5,846 nt of DNA from Brachybacterium sp. GTDB lineage: Bacteria > Actinomycetota > Actinomycetes > Actinomycetales > Dermabacteraceae. The notes under the pieces were generated by a model. That model was not told the origin of the DNA and did not search any database. It saw only the letters and a list, made by a program, of their open reading frames with translations. A program made the translations under genes and the position numbers. The DNA lies in NCBI GenBank assembly GCA_027322375.1, contig DAHVRS010000188.1:1-5846 (forward strand), in the 5' to 3' direction. Below are positions 4,691 to 5,846 of the stretch, piece by piece (positions within the stretch are counted from its first letter, which is position 1; every line of letters begins with the position of its first letter).

Positions 4691-5846
4691 ACGTCATAGA
4701 CGCCCTCGATCCGGCGGACCGCGGAGAGCACGGCCTGCAGGTGCGAGGGATCAGCCAGCTCGAAGGAGAAGAAGCTCGTGGCGAGCCGGTCGGAGTTCGA
4801 CTGGGCGGAGGCGGACTGGAGGTTCACCTGCTGCTCGGCGATCACCAGCGCGAGATCGGTCAGCAGGCGCGGCCGGTCCAGGGCTTCGATCTTGATGTGC
4901 ACGAGATAGGCGATGCTGTGACGGCCCGACCAGCTCACATCGACCATCCGGTCCGGCTGCTGCTCCTGCAGCTGCTTCGCGTTCGTGCACGTCTCGTGGT
5001 GCACCGAGATGCCGGAGCCGCGGGTGATGAAGCCGACGATCGGGTCCCCGGGCACGGGCGCACAGCATTTGGCGAGCTTCACCCAGAGGTCCGAGTGGCC
5101 GTCCACGATCACGCCCTGATCGGTCTCGGAGGTGTGCCGCTCCTCGCGCGAGCCGCGCGGACGGACCCGGGAGGGCAGGGTGATCTCCGCGAGGTCCTCG
5201 GCCGCGCCGTCGACCCCGCCGAAGGACTGCCGCAGCTTCTCGACCACATGCTGGGCGCTGGTGTGCCCCTCACCGATCGCCGTGAACAGCGCATCGACGG
5301 AGGCGAGGTTGAGATCGTCGGCGACGGTGGCGAGGGTGTCGTGCGTGAGCAGGCGCCGCATGGGCAGGTCCTGCCGTCGCAGTGCCTTGGCGAGCTCGTC
5401 CTTGCCCTTCTCGAGCGCCTCCTCGCGCCGCTCCTTCGAGAACCAGTGGCGGATCTTCGAGCGGGCGCGCGGGGACTTCACGAAGCCGAGCCAGTCCCGG
5501 CTGGGGCCCGCTTCCGGGGACTTCGAGGTGAACACCTCGACCACGTCCCCCGTGTTCAGGGTCGACTCGAGCGAGACCAGGCGCCCGTTCACGCGCGCCC
5601 CGATCGTGCGATGCCCGACCTCGGTGTGCACCGAGTAGGCGAAGTCCACCGGGGTCGAGCCCTGCAGCAGGGCGAGCACGTCCCCCTTCGGAGTGAAGAC
5701 GTACACCTCCTGCGTGTTGATCTCGAAGCGCAGGGAGTCCAGGAACTCGCCGGAGTCGGTGGTCTCCTTCTGCCAGTCCATGAGCTGGCGCAGCCATGCG
5801 GCGTCGTTCGAGATCGCCGCGGACTCGGAGCCTCCCTGGCTGCCCG
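4630..5846 (-). CDS. rel: Bifunctional (p)ppGpp synthetase/hydrolase Rel, C-terminal half (truncated by window edge)
   Basis: Rel makes (p)ppGpp from ATP and GTP/GDP on starved ribosomes and hydrolyses it otherwise. The window holds the last 404 codons; the hydrolase and most of the synthetase domain lie beyond the right edge. Seen, numbered from the first complete codon (5844-5842): the end of the synthetase domain, AAWLRQLMDWQKET (15-28); the TGS domain (about 45-106: VYVFTPKGDVLAL, STPVDFAYSVHTEVGHR); the alpha-helical region (about 115-215: DWLGFVKSPRARSKIRHWF); the zinc-finger/conserved-Cys domain (about 245-305) with C260, C261, H282 and C286; and a C-terminal ACT/RRM domain (312-388), followed by a 16-residue tail. 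All regulatory domains are intact. Known: TGS and the Cys domain contact the A-site tRNA and ribosome. Reading is open to the edge, so any methionine inside, for example at 5781, is not the start. 'rel' is used for the bifunctional actinobacterial enzyme, often annotated relA. Confidence 0.96.
   Translation of the reverse strand, partial: GSQGGSESAAISNDAAWLRQLMDWQKETTDSGEFLDSLRFEINTQEVYVFTPKGDVLALLQGSTPVDFAYSVHTEVGHRTIGARVNGRLVSLESTLNTGDVVEVFTSKSPEAGPSRDWLGFVKSPRARSKIRHWFSKERREEALEKGKDELAKALRRQDLPMRRLLTHDTLATVADDLNLASVDALFTAIGEGHTSAQHVVEKLRQSFGGVDGAAEDLAEITLPSRVRPRGSREERHTSETDQGVIVDGHSDLWVKLAKCCAPVPGDPIVGFITRGSGISVHHETCTNAKQLQEQQPDRMVDVSWSGRHSIAYLVHIKIEALDRPRLLTDLALVIAEQQVNLQSASAQSNSDRLATSFFSFELADPSHLQAVLSAVRRIEGVYDVYRVTADGKPVGTGAPLTSV

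Overview
The window looks like chromosomal core DNA from a very GC-rich Gram-positive bacterium, most likely an actinobacterium of the Micrococcales (a Brachybacterium/Dermabacteraceae-like organism fits). This is inferred from the strong G/C bias at third codon positions, the GTG start, the long antisense shadow frames, and the protein types: an actinobacterial DUF349 protein, a long Rel, and a HisRS of a type I associate with Micrococcales. No mobile element, phage gene, CRISPR array, rRNA or tRNA was seen.

Layout from left to right. Positions 1-220 (minus) hold the first 73 codons of a thioredoxin with a WCVPC active site, cut by the window edge. Positions 221-308 are a short gap with a strong hairpin. 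Positions 309-1685 (minus) are hisS, histidyl-tRNA synthetase, of a eukaryote-like subtype. Positions 1686-1904 are a divergent promoter region. Positions 1905-3644 (plus) encode a DUF349 protein with a long acidic, disordered Ala/Pro/Glu-rich N-terminus. A 15-bp terminator-like hairpin follows at 3669-3701. Positions 3737-4690 (plus) encode a protein resembling the antitoxin half of type IV (AbiE) toxin-antitoxin systems, with no toxin beside it. Its 3' end overlaps by 61 bp, tail to tail, the 3' end of rel (4630-5846, minus), the bifunctional (p)ppGpp synthetase/hydrolase, of which only the C-terminal regulatory half is present.

How the genes relate. rel, a DUF349 gene and hisS lie near each other in many actinobacteria, so the backbone is a conserved translation/stringent-response neighbourhood. 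Rel senses uncharged tRNA on ribosomes, and HisRS charges tRNA-His. The AbiEi-like gene is the accessory-looking element, inserted between DUF349 and rel. I see no clear new multi-gene system. The points most worth a second look are that orphan gene, its antisense overlap with rel, its possible leaderless promoter just after the terminator, and the unusual HisRS subtype.
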